DNA of 64,000 bases from Ampullaceana balthica (GCA_944989445.1 CALYLW010000168.1:620001-684000); one strand, 5' to 3'. Shown: positions 1 to 12,682, numbered from the stretch's first letter. A program made the numbers and translations. Notes: a model not told the origin generated them from the letters alone.

Positions 1-906
1 AGAGAAAAGTGGAAACTGTTTTAATTAGAGAGTTGCTCTTCGCGGATGACGCAGCCCTTACCTCACATTCAGAGATAGGTCTCCAACTTTTGGTCAATAA
101 GTTCTCAAGAGGCATGCAAGGATTTTGGTCTAACGATAAGCCTAAAAAAGACCAACATTATGAGACAAGGAACAGACTGCTTCCCAGCAATTTCCATTGA
201 GGGAAACACCTTGGATGTCGTCGAGGATTTTACCTACCTTGGCAGTAACATCACAAGCACACTCTCCCTGGAAAAGGAAATTGAAAACAGAATCGGCAGG
301 GCTGCATCATTAATGGCTAGGCTGAATCAAAGAGTGTGGAACAATGCACAGCTTAGTGATAGGACGAAAATCACTGTGTACCAGGCCTGCGTGCTCAGCA
401 CACTCCTCTATGGCAGCGAGTGCTGGACGACCTATGCCAAACAAACAAAGCAACTCAACAGCTTCCATTTGCGATGCTTGCGCAGGATTCTGAACATCAA
501 GTGGCAGGATAAGATCACGAATGTCGAGGTACTCAGAAGAAGTCATATGCTGAGCATGCACTCAATCCTGAGTGAGAGGCGCCTGCGGTGGTTGGGACAT
601 GTCCGCAGCATGAGTCCGGAGCGCATTCCAAGAGCCTTGCTTTACGGCGAGCTGGCAACTGGTATGCGGAAGAGAGGACGCCCCTGCTTGCGCTTTAAGG
701 ATGTCTGCAAGAAAGACATGACTCTGGCGCAGATTGAACATAAAACGTGGGAGACCATTGCTGTGGAGCGCACCTCCTGGCGGGCAAAAGTGCGCGAGGG
801 CATTCAAGTCGCGGAAGCTTCCCTTACAGCCAGGAGCGCGGAGAAAAGGGCCAGGAGAAAGGGGAAGGGGGGTAGAGGAGCAGGAGGAAACGCGATTATC
901 CCATGA
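1..906 (+). mobile_element. Non-LTR retrotransposon, 3' part of reverse transcriptase (frameshifted remnant)
   Basis: The 3' end of a LINE-type reverse transcriptase. The catalytic FADD motif lies in frame 3 near positions 39-50. The frame then shifts to frame 1 at about position 110 and stays open to the stop at 904-906. The frame-1 part holds the post-catalytic region typical of RTE-like elements: a YLGS block, an LLYGSECW block, and CLRRIL followed by WLGHV and GRP motifs. It ends in a basic tail of Arg, Lys and Gly. The upstream EN domain and RT fingers are outside the window or lost. The (AT)n tract at 927 abuts the 3' side. The frameshift makes this a dead copy. The clade (RTE-like) is inferred from motif style only. 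Confidence 0.85.
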
Positions 907-923
907 GGATGGACGGATGCCAT

Positions 924-926
<3 letters not shown>

Positions 927-1002
<76 letters not shown>
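927..1002. repeat. (AT)n microsatellite
   Basis: About 38 uninterrupted AT dinucleotides directly after the retrotransposon remnant. Hypervariable length is expected. Confidence 0.97.
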
Positions 1003-1006
<4 letters not shown>

Positions 1007-1661
1007 TGGCATGACGAGGTGCGTGTGACATGATAAAATGTTGGGTAGTGCTCGTCAAATATGGGGTGTTGCCCAGCTATGCAATTTTGTCTAATCAAAT
1101 CACGACTTTGCTTTGAGGACGATGTTTGTCTGGGTGTGTGTTATATGAAATGAGGAAGTTTGTTGACACATTATTCGTCGGTGATGAATGCCTGCTCATT
1201 ATTACTATAAAGAGCAGACAATCAGAAATTCCAAACGCTGAGTTTGGTTTTGCTCTAAGTTTGGTGTGCGATACTGCACTTTTCATGGAAATTCTAAAAT
1301 TGTGATGGCGTCGTACCGAAAACTTATAGGTTAAATTTTTTTTTATGGGAATGCACTTAAATAACAAACGGTTGTCAAAAACGGTCATTTACTTGTGTTT
1401 TGATTCGATGTGATTTACGTGAGGAGATACGCGTCTCGTAAAGCAATATTGATATTCCCCAAAGGCGTCCAAGCATCTTTAAATGTGTCATACATTACGG
1501 GTTACCGTGACCCTTTCCAAGGATTGTTCCCAGCACTTTCACGCGGCGTCACAGCTTTAATTCCACATCTGCGGCGTGGCTATTTCAAACTTCCAAGAAG
1601 CACTCAATGATGTTACATCCTGCCCGGGAGAGAGCCCTCCCTTCTTTCTTACGACAGATTC
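1003..1661. other. No gene recognised
   Basis: AT-rich unique-looking sequence. The short open frames here have no recognisable domain, and no splice sites support them. Confidence 0.5.
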
Positions 1662-1911
1662 AGAGATTCCTTCAGTAGACACACTTAGATATTTCTTCAG
1701 TAGACACATTCAGAGATTCCTTCGGTAGACACACTTAGTTATTTCTTCAGTAGACACATTCAGAGATTCCTTCGGTAGACACATTCAGAGATTCCTTCGG
1801 TAGACACACTTAGATATTTCTTCAGTAGACACATTTAGAGATTTATTCAGTACTGCCATTTAGAGATTTCTTCATTACTAATATTTGGAGATTCCTTCCG
1901 TTGACAGTAGC
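1662..1911. repeat. 25-bp minisatellite, about 10 copies
   Basis: Ten head-to-tail units of 25 bp. Two alternating variants share TTCAGTAGACACA: one contains AGAGATTCCTTC, the other AGATATTTCTTC. Copies become more diverged towards the right end (from about 1837). The A/B alternation suggests a former 50-bp higher-order unit. Confidence 0.9.
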
Positions 1912-3119
1912 AGACACACTTGAGATCTGCTGCATGGGTGTGATGTGACAAGCATTTAACAATCATCGTTCTTTTACAATGGTTAATAAGTTAATAGCAA
2001 TCATCATTATATCAGGGGCCAAGCGCCAAATCGTAGAGTCGTTTACGAACCTAATTAGTTAATTTGTGCACTTGCACACTTTCCCCATTAGCTACCATGG
2101 GGGATTCCCCCAGTTAGCTGAGTGCCCCCGATCTTGTAGTTGTTTTAACACAGGAAGTTGCAATGGCAATAACAATTGAAGAGGCTGAGTGCGAGCGAGA
2201 AGGGGGGGGGGAGATAAGGGAGAGAAAGGGGGGAAAACGTCGATATGTGTAAGTACACAAGTTGTCTAGTGTTTTGACGCCACGTAAACCCAGATATGTA
2301 AACAAGGTTAAATGACTAGTGAGGCGTGAGCTTTGCTGTGAGGCGTGAACTTTGCTGTTGTCGGCCCGTCCGTTTCAGAGCAAGGTTAGGCCGGGGCTGG
2401 ACTGGTTCAGTGTCAGCCAGCAAACACGGAGATGAGTAGGTCAATAAACACACAAGATGTCATGGTGTGCGTGTGTGTGGGCGTATGTTCGAGTGCGTGC
2501 TGAAGGGAGTGGGGGTGGAACGATGCGGTACAGTTATCGATGAGACGTGACCGTCCAATCAGCACACGACCGGTTGGGAACAGCGCATGGGGTAAAACAA
2601 CACATTTAGTTCTGAAATTAATTGTAGAATAACAACACGATATTCCGATAATGTGCTTTATTGCACCCCAGCTTATTTTTAAAAAAAAAGAAATAATTAA
2701 TTATGGGATGAAACTTCTCCGCCAAATCCGTTCTTTCAAATTAGCGTCATTGACGTATCCTGAATTCTGTATGTTTCAAACTTGACCGTAGGAGCAATAA
2801 GGAACTTCCCCAACAATGTGTGAATATTGCAAACGGACACGTAACAACATTTTAATGTACCAATAAACGCTCGTTTCGGTGGAAGCTGCATGCAAAGTTG
2901 TAAACTAACAGTTTAAATAAATTGTGTGAGCACTAAGGTACGAATTCGACATTAAGTTGTTTGTCTTTGTGTAACTTCTGCATACTGTATGCCTTACAGT
3001 GTGTATTATGTCACTAATGACAGCAGAATTTTCATGCGCTTGACCTCTATAGTGATAATCAATTATAATAAGACCCGCAGTTTTAAGTTTAAAAAACTGT
3101 TCAGAAACGTCTTAAGTCG
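1912..3119. other. No gene recognised
   Basis: Intergenic-like sequence with a purine-rich G tract near 2200-2235. I see no coding exon, tRNA or complete repeat. Short open frames are treated as chance. Confidence 0.45.
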
Positions 3120-3520
3120 TTTACCTTTTTTAAACCACGTTTTTATTAACTCACTTTCGTTCCTGTTGGTCCACAATTTTTCAAATCTGCCAACGTAAGA
3201 TTAAACCACTTCTGGTGGTCCTAGAGATCTCAAAATTTTACCACAGATAGATCTTGGATGACAATGCATTGTATCAACATTTCATATCGATCGAATGTAC
3301 CGTTATTAAATTATTGAAATTTTTAGTTTATCTATATATAAGCATATGTATTATCCGTCTGCTCTTGTTTACATTACATTCACGTGCCGAGTTCACACCA
3401 ACCCCGACCACATCAACCATGTTTAACATCATTTAACATCAAGGGGAGATCAGTCATTTCCAGTCTGTAAATGTTTGTCGGGCAATGCGTATTATATTTG
3501 AACATAATGAATACTTCAAA
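3120..3520 (+). repeat. Dispersed repeat B, copy 1
   Basis: Matches 3960-4168 plus 4690-4790 almost line for line. Shared blocks include TCCTAGAGAT, CCACAGATAGATCTTGG and CGATCGAATGT. It also shares the block around AAATGTTTGTCG with repeat family A. Non-coding and type unassigned. Confidence 0.75.
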
Positions 3521-3583
3521 ACTCACCATAGCATACACTTAGACTAAAAAGAATAAAATAAATTGAAGTAAAACAAAAGATTT

Positions 3584-3881
3584 TTAAAAACCACGTTTTT
3601 ATAAGCGGACTAAAAAGAAGAAAATAAGTTAAAACGTATAAGTTCAAGTACTAATTTAATATGACTAAAAACGTGGGGCGGGTGTTTGGAATAAAAATTA
3701 AAGATTTATAATTTAGAAGGCAAAAGAGAGATCTATAAGTGAGAGAATGTATGAACTGCATATGTTAAACCTCATAAGCGCCCGCTCCACGTTTTTAGTC
3801 ATATTAAATTAGTACTTGAACTTATAAGTTTTAAATTATTTTCTTCTTTTTAGTCCGCTTATAAAAACGTGGTTTTTTTAA
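3584..3881. mobile_element. Hairpin (foldback/MITE-like) element with about 95-bp arms
   Basis: The left arm (3584-3682) and right arm (3779-3881) are near-perfect reverse complements. Both contain CCACGTTTTTATAAGCGGAC at the outer end and GACTAAAAACGTGG at the inner end, around a loop of about 100 bp. Transcripts across it would fold into a long hairpin. No transposase is present. Confidence 0.85.
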
Positions 3882-3959
3882 ATCTTTTTTTTTCACTTCT
3901 ATTTATTTTGTCTTCATAGAAATCGTCGAAAGATTCTACAACTTCCACTTTTTTAAAAT

Positions 3960-4790
3960 CTCGTTTTTATTAACTTGCTTTCGTCCTGTCTGTCCGCATT
4001 GTTTTCGTTCCTGTCTGTCCGCAAAATGTCAAAATTTCCAACGAAAAATTAAACCACTTCTGATGGTCCTAGAGATATCAAAATTTTACCACAGATAGAT
4101 CTTGGCTGACAATGCATTGTATCAAAATTTCAGATCGATCGAATGTGCCGTAATTAAATTAATGTATTTAAATCCCTTATATTAACGTCACCGCCGTCTC
4201 TCTTTGTCTTGGGCGGGCGGACAAAAGTAAAAAATGACCCACTTCCCGTGAAGCCATCGAGCTGAAATTTGGCACATGGACCCGTGTCCCCTAACAATGC
4301 ATCGTTTCAAAATTTCAGATCGATCGAACGTACCGTAATTAAATTAATGTATTTTTAGTTTATCTATATGCGACATATGTAATTTAATTTCACGGTTTGT
4401 TATTGTTCCTTTTCACGTGACAGCTCAGTTCGCGCGTTGACGCCTCATGGTCGATGTACCGGCGTGCTTTTGTTTACATTTTACGTGTCACGCTGAGCTC
4501 AGTCCAGCGATCGGTGACCAGACCTTCCCCCCCCCCGGGTTATAAAGCAAATGGGAGTTAAGACAGATTCAGTCTGTAAATGTTTGTCGCGTTTGAACAT
4601 AATCAATACTGTTAGTTATGTCTCATATATAAGGGATTTATAGTCAAAAACTTTGTTTGTACCAGTTTGTTTTATTTTAAAGTTTATTTCTATATAAGCA
4701 TCTGTATCCGTCTGCAATTGTTCACAGTCACGTGCCGAGTTCACCCCGTGACCTCATCACCATGGTATTAAAACGTTGGGCGGGCGCTTA
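3960..4790 (+). repeat. Dispersed repeat B, copy 2, split by repeat A
   Basis: The left part (3960-4168) and right part (about 4690-4790) correspond to neighbouring segments of copy 1 at 3120-3520. They are interrupted by the family A copy at 4169-4680. The right part resumes at the block ATATAAGCAT and continues through CACGTGCCGAGTTCAC, as in copy 1. Confidence 0.7.
4169..4680 (+). mobile_element. Non-autonomous repeat family A, copy 1
   Basis: Starts TAAATCCCTTATATTAAC. Near its right end it carries the inverted counterpart ATATATAAGGGATTTA, followed by a tail conserved in all copies that contains CAAAAACTTTG. Related copies are at 9668-9934 (minus), 29477-29690 (partial) and 45489-46004. 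It has no coding capacity. The superfamily cannot be assigned, and the exact right boundary is uncertain because the conserved tail extends past the inverted repeat. Confidence 0.75.
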
Positions 4791-4814
4791 TTAGGTGTTT
4801 GGTAAAATAACTAG

Positions 4815-4935
4815 AGGTAAAAATAGATTTTAAAAAAACACGTTTTTATAAGTGGAATAAAAAGAAGGAAATAATTTAAATCTTATAAGTTCAATTACTT
4901 TGATTTAATGTGACTAAAAACGTGGGTCGGAGGTT
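4815..4935 (+). repeat. Third copy of the hairpin-element arm
   Basis: Diverged single arm of the 3584-3881 hairpin element. It has ACGTTTTTATAAGTGG and ends GACTAAAAACGTGGG. No opposite arm is nearby. Confidence 0.7.
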
Positions 4936-4974
4936 TGGTAAAAAAATTAAAATCTGAAACTTCATCACCTTCTT

Positions 4975-5216
4975 GGCTCTATGGGTTTTTAGTTCGATAG
5001 CAGTCATATCAGAAGTTTTAGCGGGAAGATCTTTTATACATTTTAGGATAGTTCCTTTTGTTCTGTTATTAATTTATTCCTTGGCTTTTCCTTTACTTCG
5101 ATAAAAAGCTCCAGTTTATTTTACCCTTTAGATTTGTTAGAAGCCAATTAGCGATGAGGAATTTGCCACAAAGTGCCGTCCGGGGCATTAATCCTTGATT
5201 CCGCCACTCGCTACGT
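4975..5216 (+). mobile_element. hAT transposon right-end fragment
   Basis: Matches the right ends of the hAT elements at 20673-23543 and 38762-40932. It shares GAGGAATTTGCC, then AAAGTGCCGTCCGGGGCATT, then CTCGCTACG close to the terminus. The left end is absent, so this is a truncated copy. Confidence 0.7.
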
Positions 5217-6020
5217 TGATTTGGGGGGGGGGAGTTCATCCTCCGTTGGAAACACAAAACGTGTACTTAAAAATTATTTTTTTTTAAAGTTGTTTTTAAT
5301 GGCGTACCCAATCCCACCAAACCATTTCTCTATGGAATACATATTACAGTTGGGCAAGTCAGCTGACCCAATGGGAAAAAACTTTCGAGAGATATTGTAT
5401 GCCCAGTTGTTGTCTAAATCTAAAAAGAACTGTATGTTTATACCAAAACGTCTTCCAAAATTCAAATGCACACTGAAAAGGTCAACTATTTTTAGCGACA
5501 ATCAGAATTCGGGGAAACATGGGATACAAGCAATGTATACACGTTAAATAACATATTATTTGATACAAACTGTGGCTATACACTAATGACAGAAAACGTT
5601 AATCTATCTATAAATTTAAATTCAGACTAAAACTTTTTTTAAAAAAATATTAAAAAATAACAAGCTTACCGAAGGGAAACAAAATAAACACTTCCAAACC
5701 CAGCATTCACTTTGACGATTAAAGCCAATAAAGACATGCAACAACAACGTCAGATGTAGTCCACAAAGGTAGCCCACAACAGACTTTCGGAAAATACATG
5801 TCCATCTTGTTGCAGGTAAACCCGATGTGACGGAAAACCCCAATAGCATTGTGACAACACGTGACAACATCTTAGCGGTAAGCCGACTGTGCTCTTCAAG
5901 TTCCTCAATATAACATGGTTCATGACTTCTTGATACCCATCATCTCAAGGTTTTAAAGTACCATTAGTTAACTTTAGAAACGTTAACTTTTCATTATCAC
6001 ATTTTAAGTAGGTAATGGAA
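5217..6020. other. No gene recognised
   Basis: An open frame to 5547 (plus) starts inside the hAT fragment and shows no domain. On the minus strand an ATG near 5868 begins a hydrophobic run that could be a signal-peptide exon, but nothing downstream confirms it. Confidence 0.4.
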
Positions 6021-7914
6021 ACAAATCTTTCTAATAGGTTCGAGTGCGACATCTTACCCTATCAATGTTTCTAATAGGTTCGAGTGCGACATCTTACCCT
6101 ATCAATGTTTCTAATAGGTTCGAGTGCGACATCTTACCCTATCAATGTTTCTAATAGGTTCGAGTGCGACATCTTACCCTATCAATGTTTCTAATAGGTT
6201 CGAGTACGACATCTTACCCTATCAATGTTTCTAATAGGTTCGAGTACGACATCTTACCCTATCAATGTTTCTAATAGGTTCGAGTACGACATCTTACCCT
6301 ATCAATGTTTCTAATAGGTTCGAGTACGACATCTTACCCTATCAATGTTTCTAATAGGTTCGAGTACGACATCTTACCCTATCAATGTTTCTAATAGGTT
6401 CGAGTACGACATCTTACCCTATCAATGTTTCTAATAGGTTCGAGTACGACATCTTACCCTATCAATGTTTCTAATAGGTTCGAGTACGACATCTTACCCT
6501 ATCAATGTTTCTAATAGGTTCGAGTACGACATCTTACCCTATCAATGTTTCTAATAGGTTCGAGTACGACATCTTACCCTATCAATGTTTCTAATAGGTT
6601 CGAGTACGACATCTTACCCTATCAATGTTTCTAATAGGTTCGAGTACGACATCTTACCCAATCAATGTTTCTAATAGGTTCGAGTACGACATCTTACCCT
6701 ATCAATGTTTCTAATAGGTTCGAGTACGACATCTTACCCTATCAATGTTTCTAATAGGTTCGAGTACGACATCTTACCCTATCAATGTTTCTAATAGGTT
6801 CGAGTACGACATCTTACCCTATCAATGTTTCTAATAGGTTCGAGTACGACATCTTACCCTATCAATGTTTCTAATAGGTTCGAGTACGACATCTTCCCCT
6901 ATCAATGTTTCTAATAGGTTCGAGTACGACATCTTACCCTATCAATGTTTCTAATAGGTTCGAGTACGACATCTTACCCTATCAATGTTTCTAATAGGTT
7001 CGAGTACGACATCTTACCCTATCAATGTTTCTAATAGGTTCGAGTACGACATCTTACCCTATCAATGTTTCTAATAGGTTCGAGTACGACATCTTACCCT
7101 ATCAATGTTTCTAATAGGTTCGAGTACGACATCTTACCCTATCAATGTTTCTAATAGGTTCGAGTACGAGATCTTACCCTATCAATGTTTCTAATAGGTT
7201 CGAGTACGACATCTTACCCTATCAATGTTTCTAATAGGTTCGAGTACGACATCTTACCCTATCAATGTTTCTAATAGGTTCGAGTACGACATCTTACCCT
7301 ATCAATGTTTCTAATAGGTTCGAGTACGACATCTTACCCTATCAATGTTTCTAATAGGTTCGAGTACGACATCTTACCCTATCAATGTTTCTAATAGGTT
7401 CGAGTACGACATCTTACCCTATCAATGTTTCTAATAGGTTCGAGTACGACATCTTACCCTATCAATGTTTCTAATAGGTTCGAGTACGACATCTTACCCT
7501 ATCAATGTTTCTAATAGGTTCGAGTACGACATCTTACCCTATCAATGTTTCTAATAGGTTCGAGTACGACATCTTACCCTATCAATGTTTCTAATAGGTT
7601 CGAGTACGACATCTTACCCTATCAATGTTTCTAATAGGTTCGAGTACGACATCTTACCCTATCAATGTTTCTAATAGGTTCGAGTACGACATCTTACCCT
7701 ATCAATGTTTCTAATAGGTTCGAGTACGACATCTTACCCTATCAATGTTTCTAATAGGTTCGAGTACGACATCTTACCCTATCAATGTTTCTAATAGGTT
7801 CGAGTACGACATCTTACCCTATCAATGTTTCTAATAGGTTCGAGTACGACATCTTACCCTATCAATGTTTCTAATAGGTTCGAGTACGACATCTTACCCT
7901 ATCAATGTTTCTAA
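6021..7914. repeat. 40-bp satellite array, about 47 copies
   Basis: Perfectly phased tandem array whose unit contains CTAATAGGTTCGAG, then CGACATCTTACCCTATCAAT. Divergence is very low: outside the start of the array only three single-base variants are visible (near 6660, 6895 and 7170). The first four units read GAGTGCGAC and all later units read GAGTACGAC, so the change marks one edge. No open reading frame crosses it usefully. Confidence 0.98.
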
Positions 7915-9667
7915 AAATGTAAGACAACGTTTTCGTTTACTTCTACAACTCTGCCTATATGAATGAAAAAAAAACTAAGAAATAAGTTATAAGTTATAAC
8001 TATGGTCATTGGAATGATTTCTTAATTTATTTATTTTTTAAAATCTTCTTTCAACAATTATTGACTTAAGTTCTGAACTGCTCGATAATTTATTTACTTC
8101 TGACCTTGCCTGTTTTAACTTAAAGTCATGTTTTTTTTTAATTAAAACTATTTAAATAACAAAACATAAAACACAAATTTACGTTTTCTTTGCCCGGAGC
8201 GTCAAGGATTTCTGAAGACCATAAATGACAACCACTGATTAGAGCCGATTTAAGTCAGTGGGCAAAATCTATTAATACCATTAAATAAATATACTTACTA
8301 ATAATAATAGACTTTATAGTTGTAAGGATAACTTAACAAAATATTCACAAGTCACATTACGAACTATGGCTATGACAACAACGTGGTGAGACTGCTCGTG
8401 TTCGTGATGAAATCAAAGTCTTAGATTTTGATCCCAGTGGCTCGGCTAGGATTACTGCTACCGGTTAGCTTGTGCCTACCACTACTGACTGGCATCGGTT
8501 TCCGAGAAAGCTAAAGATCCATGTGCTGGTAATGTCTTGCATTCCTAATACCAATAGGTAAACTACGATTTACCAGGTAAATGAATAAAATTCGTAGAAA
8601 TTTTTGAGGTATTCTTTTTCACTTTGAAAATTCGTTTGAACTGTTGGAAATTGTTATCACTGTCTATTGTCTAATCCAGTATTGTCCACACTATTTGCAA
8701 AGAAAAAACATATTTCATGAAGTAAAAACTATTTGTGGGCCGGATTAAGATGATAAAAAAAAATTGCATACTTTGAGACTTATTTACAGGAAATTTAATT
8801 ATTTTTTTTGGTGTGTGTGTGGGGGGGGGAGTAATTTTAGAGAGTAATATTTAGGAGGAGACGGGACAGTAACAGTACTATCGCAATTTTCGAGACATTA
8901 TATTAGAAGTGCATAATTCAATCCCAGAAATCGGATTGACACGTAAAGTAAAGCAAGTAAAGTGTGTTGAAATCTGAAATATAACTAGAGCCAAAAATGT
9001 TGTGTCGAAAAGTGTGATGTAAAACTTCCTTCAAATGTTAAGTACACCGACGCCATATTCATTTCATTTTCCGAGTTCACAAAAATAAACAAAATTACGT
9101 CATATATTTTAGCCATCAGATGTCATCGAATATAGTTCACATAAAACAATACATTTATAGATACCTTCAGTTAGCGGCTCTTTGCAACAGACTTATGTTG
9201 TTAAAAATAAAACATTTATTTTTGCATCATTTAATGTCATCGTATTCTGTATTCGATACAGCACATAACTTCGGCTTTCGTTATGATTATAATTTTGTCA
9301 TTACACAAAAAAATCCCCATGGCAATAATTATTTGTAATGAGGCCGTGGGCGGTACTTAGTTAACTTAGCCCACAGTCCGGACTTTAACCATCCCTGGTC
9401 TAATCACACCATTCAATCACACAATGTAATAACAACATTTATTCACTTATCACTATGATGATACACTTTAGTCGAGTCGTTGCCTGACATTCATTCAAAC
9501 CCATGTAATAACCATCATTTCTATTGTCTAGTCATCATTCTTTCACCACAGTTTTGTGAAACTATTCATTCACCACGATTAGGCCTTTAGGCGTTGATTA
9601 GGTTAACTGAACAAGCCAGTAAGACCAACCCAACACACTATTAGACACTATCAACATAAAATAAATA
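7915..9667. other. No gene recognised
   Basis: AT-rich sequence with a short GT/G tract near 8812-8830. I find no domain-bearing frame, repeat family member or tRNA. Confidence 0.45.
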
Positions 9668-9934
9668 GATGTAAAAACAAAGTTTTTTTTACTATAAATC
9701 CCTTATATATGAGACATAACTAAAAGTAGTGATTACGTTTAAATGCGACATTTACAGACTGAAACAGGATTATCTCCCCTGGTTTTAAAAACCGGGCGCA
9801 GGGACGGTAGGGGGTGTGAACATCGACGGTCGGCATCAACGCGTGAACTGAACTGTCACGTGAACGAATAATAATTTTTTTTTCGGATAGTCCGATCGCT
9901 TAAACTTACAAAGCAAGTTAATATAAGGGATTTA
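9668..9934 (-). mobile_element. Repeat family A, copy 2 (internally shortened)
   Basis: Reverse-orientation copy. The conserved tail (GTAAAAACAAAG) and TAAATCCCTTATATATGAG lie at the left, and TTAATATAAGGGATTTA ends it at the right. At about 267 bp it lacks most of the interior of copy 1. Confidence 0.75.
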
Positions 9935-12431
9935 AAAACTCTAATAAAAATTTAAGACTAGACATAAACCATGGGCCATGGATAAGCCATAAGTATAAGC
10001 ATAGGGCAAAGTAAACTTCTATACAGAAAGAATGTCTGTAATATTTAACATACGATTTAATCACGTCATTCATTTACCACTAACAAACTAACAAAAAGTA
10101 AAAGGATACCTTAAACTTATAGTATAGCATGCCTCAATGCCTATTCACTATAGAAAACTGTAATTAATAAACACATCAAAGAAAAACGGTAGCTGTTGGC
10201 TTTAGACTTTAGTCACAATTTCAACCGATAAAACCCTCTCTTGTGTCACCACGTCGAATTGCATTAGAACCCGCTCCTCTCATTCATTAAGTGTTTTTGT
10301 TGGCTAACTGGTAGACAGCCGCTGGTAATAACAGTATTAGTATTAGTCCTTAACCTTAACCTAGACTCGAAATATTATTGATTAACCAGTGTTTTATTTT
10401 TAGGCATGATAGTGCTCTGGCCCCTGCTAAGACTTGTTGAATTATAAGTTAATTCTCATTCGAATTCTTAAAAGGCCAAGTTCTAAAATTAGACCTAAAC
10501 AATCAATTCAATCATTGATACGATAGATATTGCCTGAAATGTCTGAACTGTCAGTTCCCTGACTAATTTGGTTGACATAATAATATTAATATGTAGTATA
10601 GTTAGGTACTTTGACAGAAAATTTAAATGTAGTCCAATAGGCTTAAATAATATATCATTTTAAAGGGCTTGATAAGACCTTTTTCAAAAACACTTGTTTT
10701 GTCTTTCTATCTTCTATAGAAGTGGAGTTATGATTTTTTTGCCCCTTATATAACCTATATAATTTATTCCAAAACTTGTGACCAAAATTTCAAAATTCTG
10801 TACTCTTTCCCTCACAACTTTTTTAATTTTAGAGATATGGGTATGAAATTTTCAGGATATATTCACAATCCAATGTAAAAAACAATGAATAAGAAATGTT
10901 TAAAGTAAATCAAGATTTTGAATTTTTAAGAAATATATTCAAAGGCATGTTGAAAAAATCATGTTGAAAATTATAACAAAAATACAAATCAGTTCAAACA
11001 TTTGCATGCCTATTGATATTCAATATTGTATTTATAGGCGTATCGCTAATAATGCCAATGCTGTCATATTTATAACTTAGACTTAGGCCTTTAAGTGCAT
11101 GACTGTATAAAAGTGAATTGTTATATCTAGAGTCTATGAGTATGAGTATGTTTATAAATATAATGTTATAAAAGTAAAAGATACAAGGTAACAAGTACAA
11201 GGTGTAAGTGTAACTAGCCTACCTGGTTTTTAAATGCAATGAAGTGTAAGTATGATGTGATAATGCCGATACACTCTTCTTCAGTCTTCAGATGCCAACA
11301 AAATCATCAGGCCTTAAAGGAACAGTCATAGGTAACTTTTCCAGTATCCATATCTTTGACCGAAGTATTAAAAGTTGAAGTCGGAAAATTTACACTTACA
11401 CTTACTCCTCAACACAAGGCACTCGTTTAGGAAGCGGGCAAATCCTACTCCTGGTGGGACCAAGTGCAATGAGCCTGAGCGCGGAAACGAACACAAATAT
11501 AAAAATATCAAATACTTTAAGGGCACATCATTGATCTATTGTGTGTTCTAATTATCTTTCAAGTGTTGAAGCTCCAGTACAAAGGCAAAGGCTACAGACA
11601 CACAACTATAGGCATACGAATTGCACACCTGACTAAGCACAACGCCGTCTCTCTCAACGATAAGAGCACACTCGCTATTCGCTAACCAGCAGTGCAAAGC
11701 AACAGGTCACAGATGAAACGAAAATAACCGAATACTACACACTCCTGTTTACGGCGGGCTGCGTCGAATGTAATTTTATAATCTTTATTGCGATGGTGTG
11801 TGAATGCTGTTGCTGTTTATGCGGAGATAACTTTAAACGGTGGGCCCCATTTTTCACCCCCTCCCGCAACCTTTTCAACACACTCACGCATCTGACCTGA
11901 TATAGAACCGTGCTGCCTATAGCCTATGACTATGAACTATTAATGAGTGTAAGTATAAGAGTAAGAGAAGCGCAGCAGGTCAAAAATTGAAAGCGAAAAT
12001 ATTTTTAATTTTAAGTCTATTGTTTTGATTTTGACTTTAATGCATCTGCTGTGAAAAGTGAAGCAAAAGCTAAGAATAGTCAGACATTTTAGTTTGTCTT
12101 TAGAATCTTTCCAACCCTGCCAACACTTACTAACTTTACGACTACAAATACATATAAAATTATAAACATACTGTCGATACTGTTGTGGGCACGGCGAAAC
12201 CTGCAAATTGCTTGTCCTAGTCTGACCTAGTGCGGTGCTATAAATGGCTCAACAGAGAAAATGGGTGAGGGTGGGAATAAAGGACTCCCAAACCAAAGTC
12301 GACAGGGGCCGAGGTTTAATTAATAGCTGGGCTAGCTGTGCTCATTAGCCCCGCCCCGAAAAGAAATTATGTTAAAATCAAAACACAAGTTTTTTAAAAA
12401 CAAAAATGAATATCTAATATAATTTAAATAC
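9935..12431. other. No gene recognised
   Basis: About 2.5 kb of AT-rich sequence with only short chance frames. Nothing in it matches the repeat families found elsewhere in the window. Confidence 0.4.

Positions 12432-12478
<47 letters not shown>
12432..12478. repeat. (TA)n microsatellite
   Basis: About 23 TA dinucleotides. Confidence 0.95.
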
Positions 12479-12481
<3 letters not shown>

Positions 12482-12571
12482 TGATAAGTATTAACATTTA
12501 ATTGGTGAAACCGTTTTGAAACGCTCATATTTTCACACTAGTTAAGCTTTTAAAAATACTTATACATGTCA

Positions 12572-12682
12572 TCTTACCATATCTGTTACAGACGCTCCTT
12601 CTATACAGAAGATTATTGCCTCCTATGCTTATCTATGGTTTTTCACAAACGGTTTGTGTCTAGTCCTGCATTTTTACACTCA
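12572..12682 (-). mobile_element. LINE 3' end (tail fragment)
   Basis: The reverse complement reads the same 3' end as the LINE at 42622-43037: CTAGACACAAACC-like sequence, an ATCTTCTGTATAGAAGGAG-type block, GCGTCTGT, and a degenerate ATAAG tail. It is severely 5'-truncated. Confidence 0.75.

Noticed and set aside
562..1098. Minus-strand 178-codon frame
   Set aside because: Much of it is the (AT)n tract read as Tyr-Ile repeats. The rest is antisense to the reverse transcriptase.
5173..5547. 124-codon plus-strand frame
   Set aside because: It starts inside a hAT right-end fragment and has no recognisable domain or splice support. Likely chance in AT-rich DNA.
5622..5870. Possible minus-strand signal-peptide exon (MLSRVVTMLLGFSVTSG)
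   Set aside because: The hydrophobic start is plausible and donor-like GTAAGC follows, but no partner exon was found on that strand. One short hydrophobic run is not enough.
6021..7914. CRISPR-like array
   Set aside because: Units are directly contiguous with no unique spacers and the genome is animal. It is a satellite.
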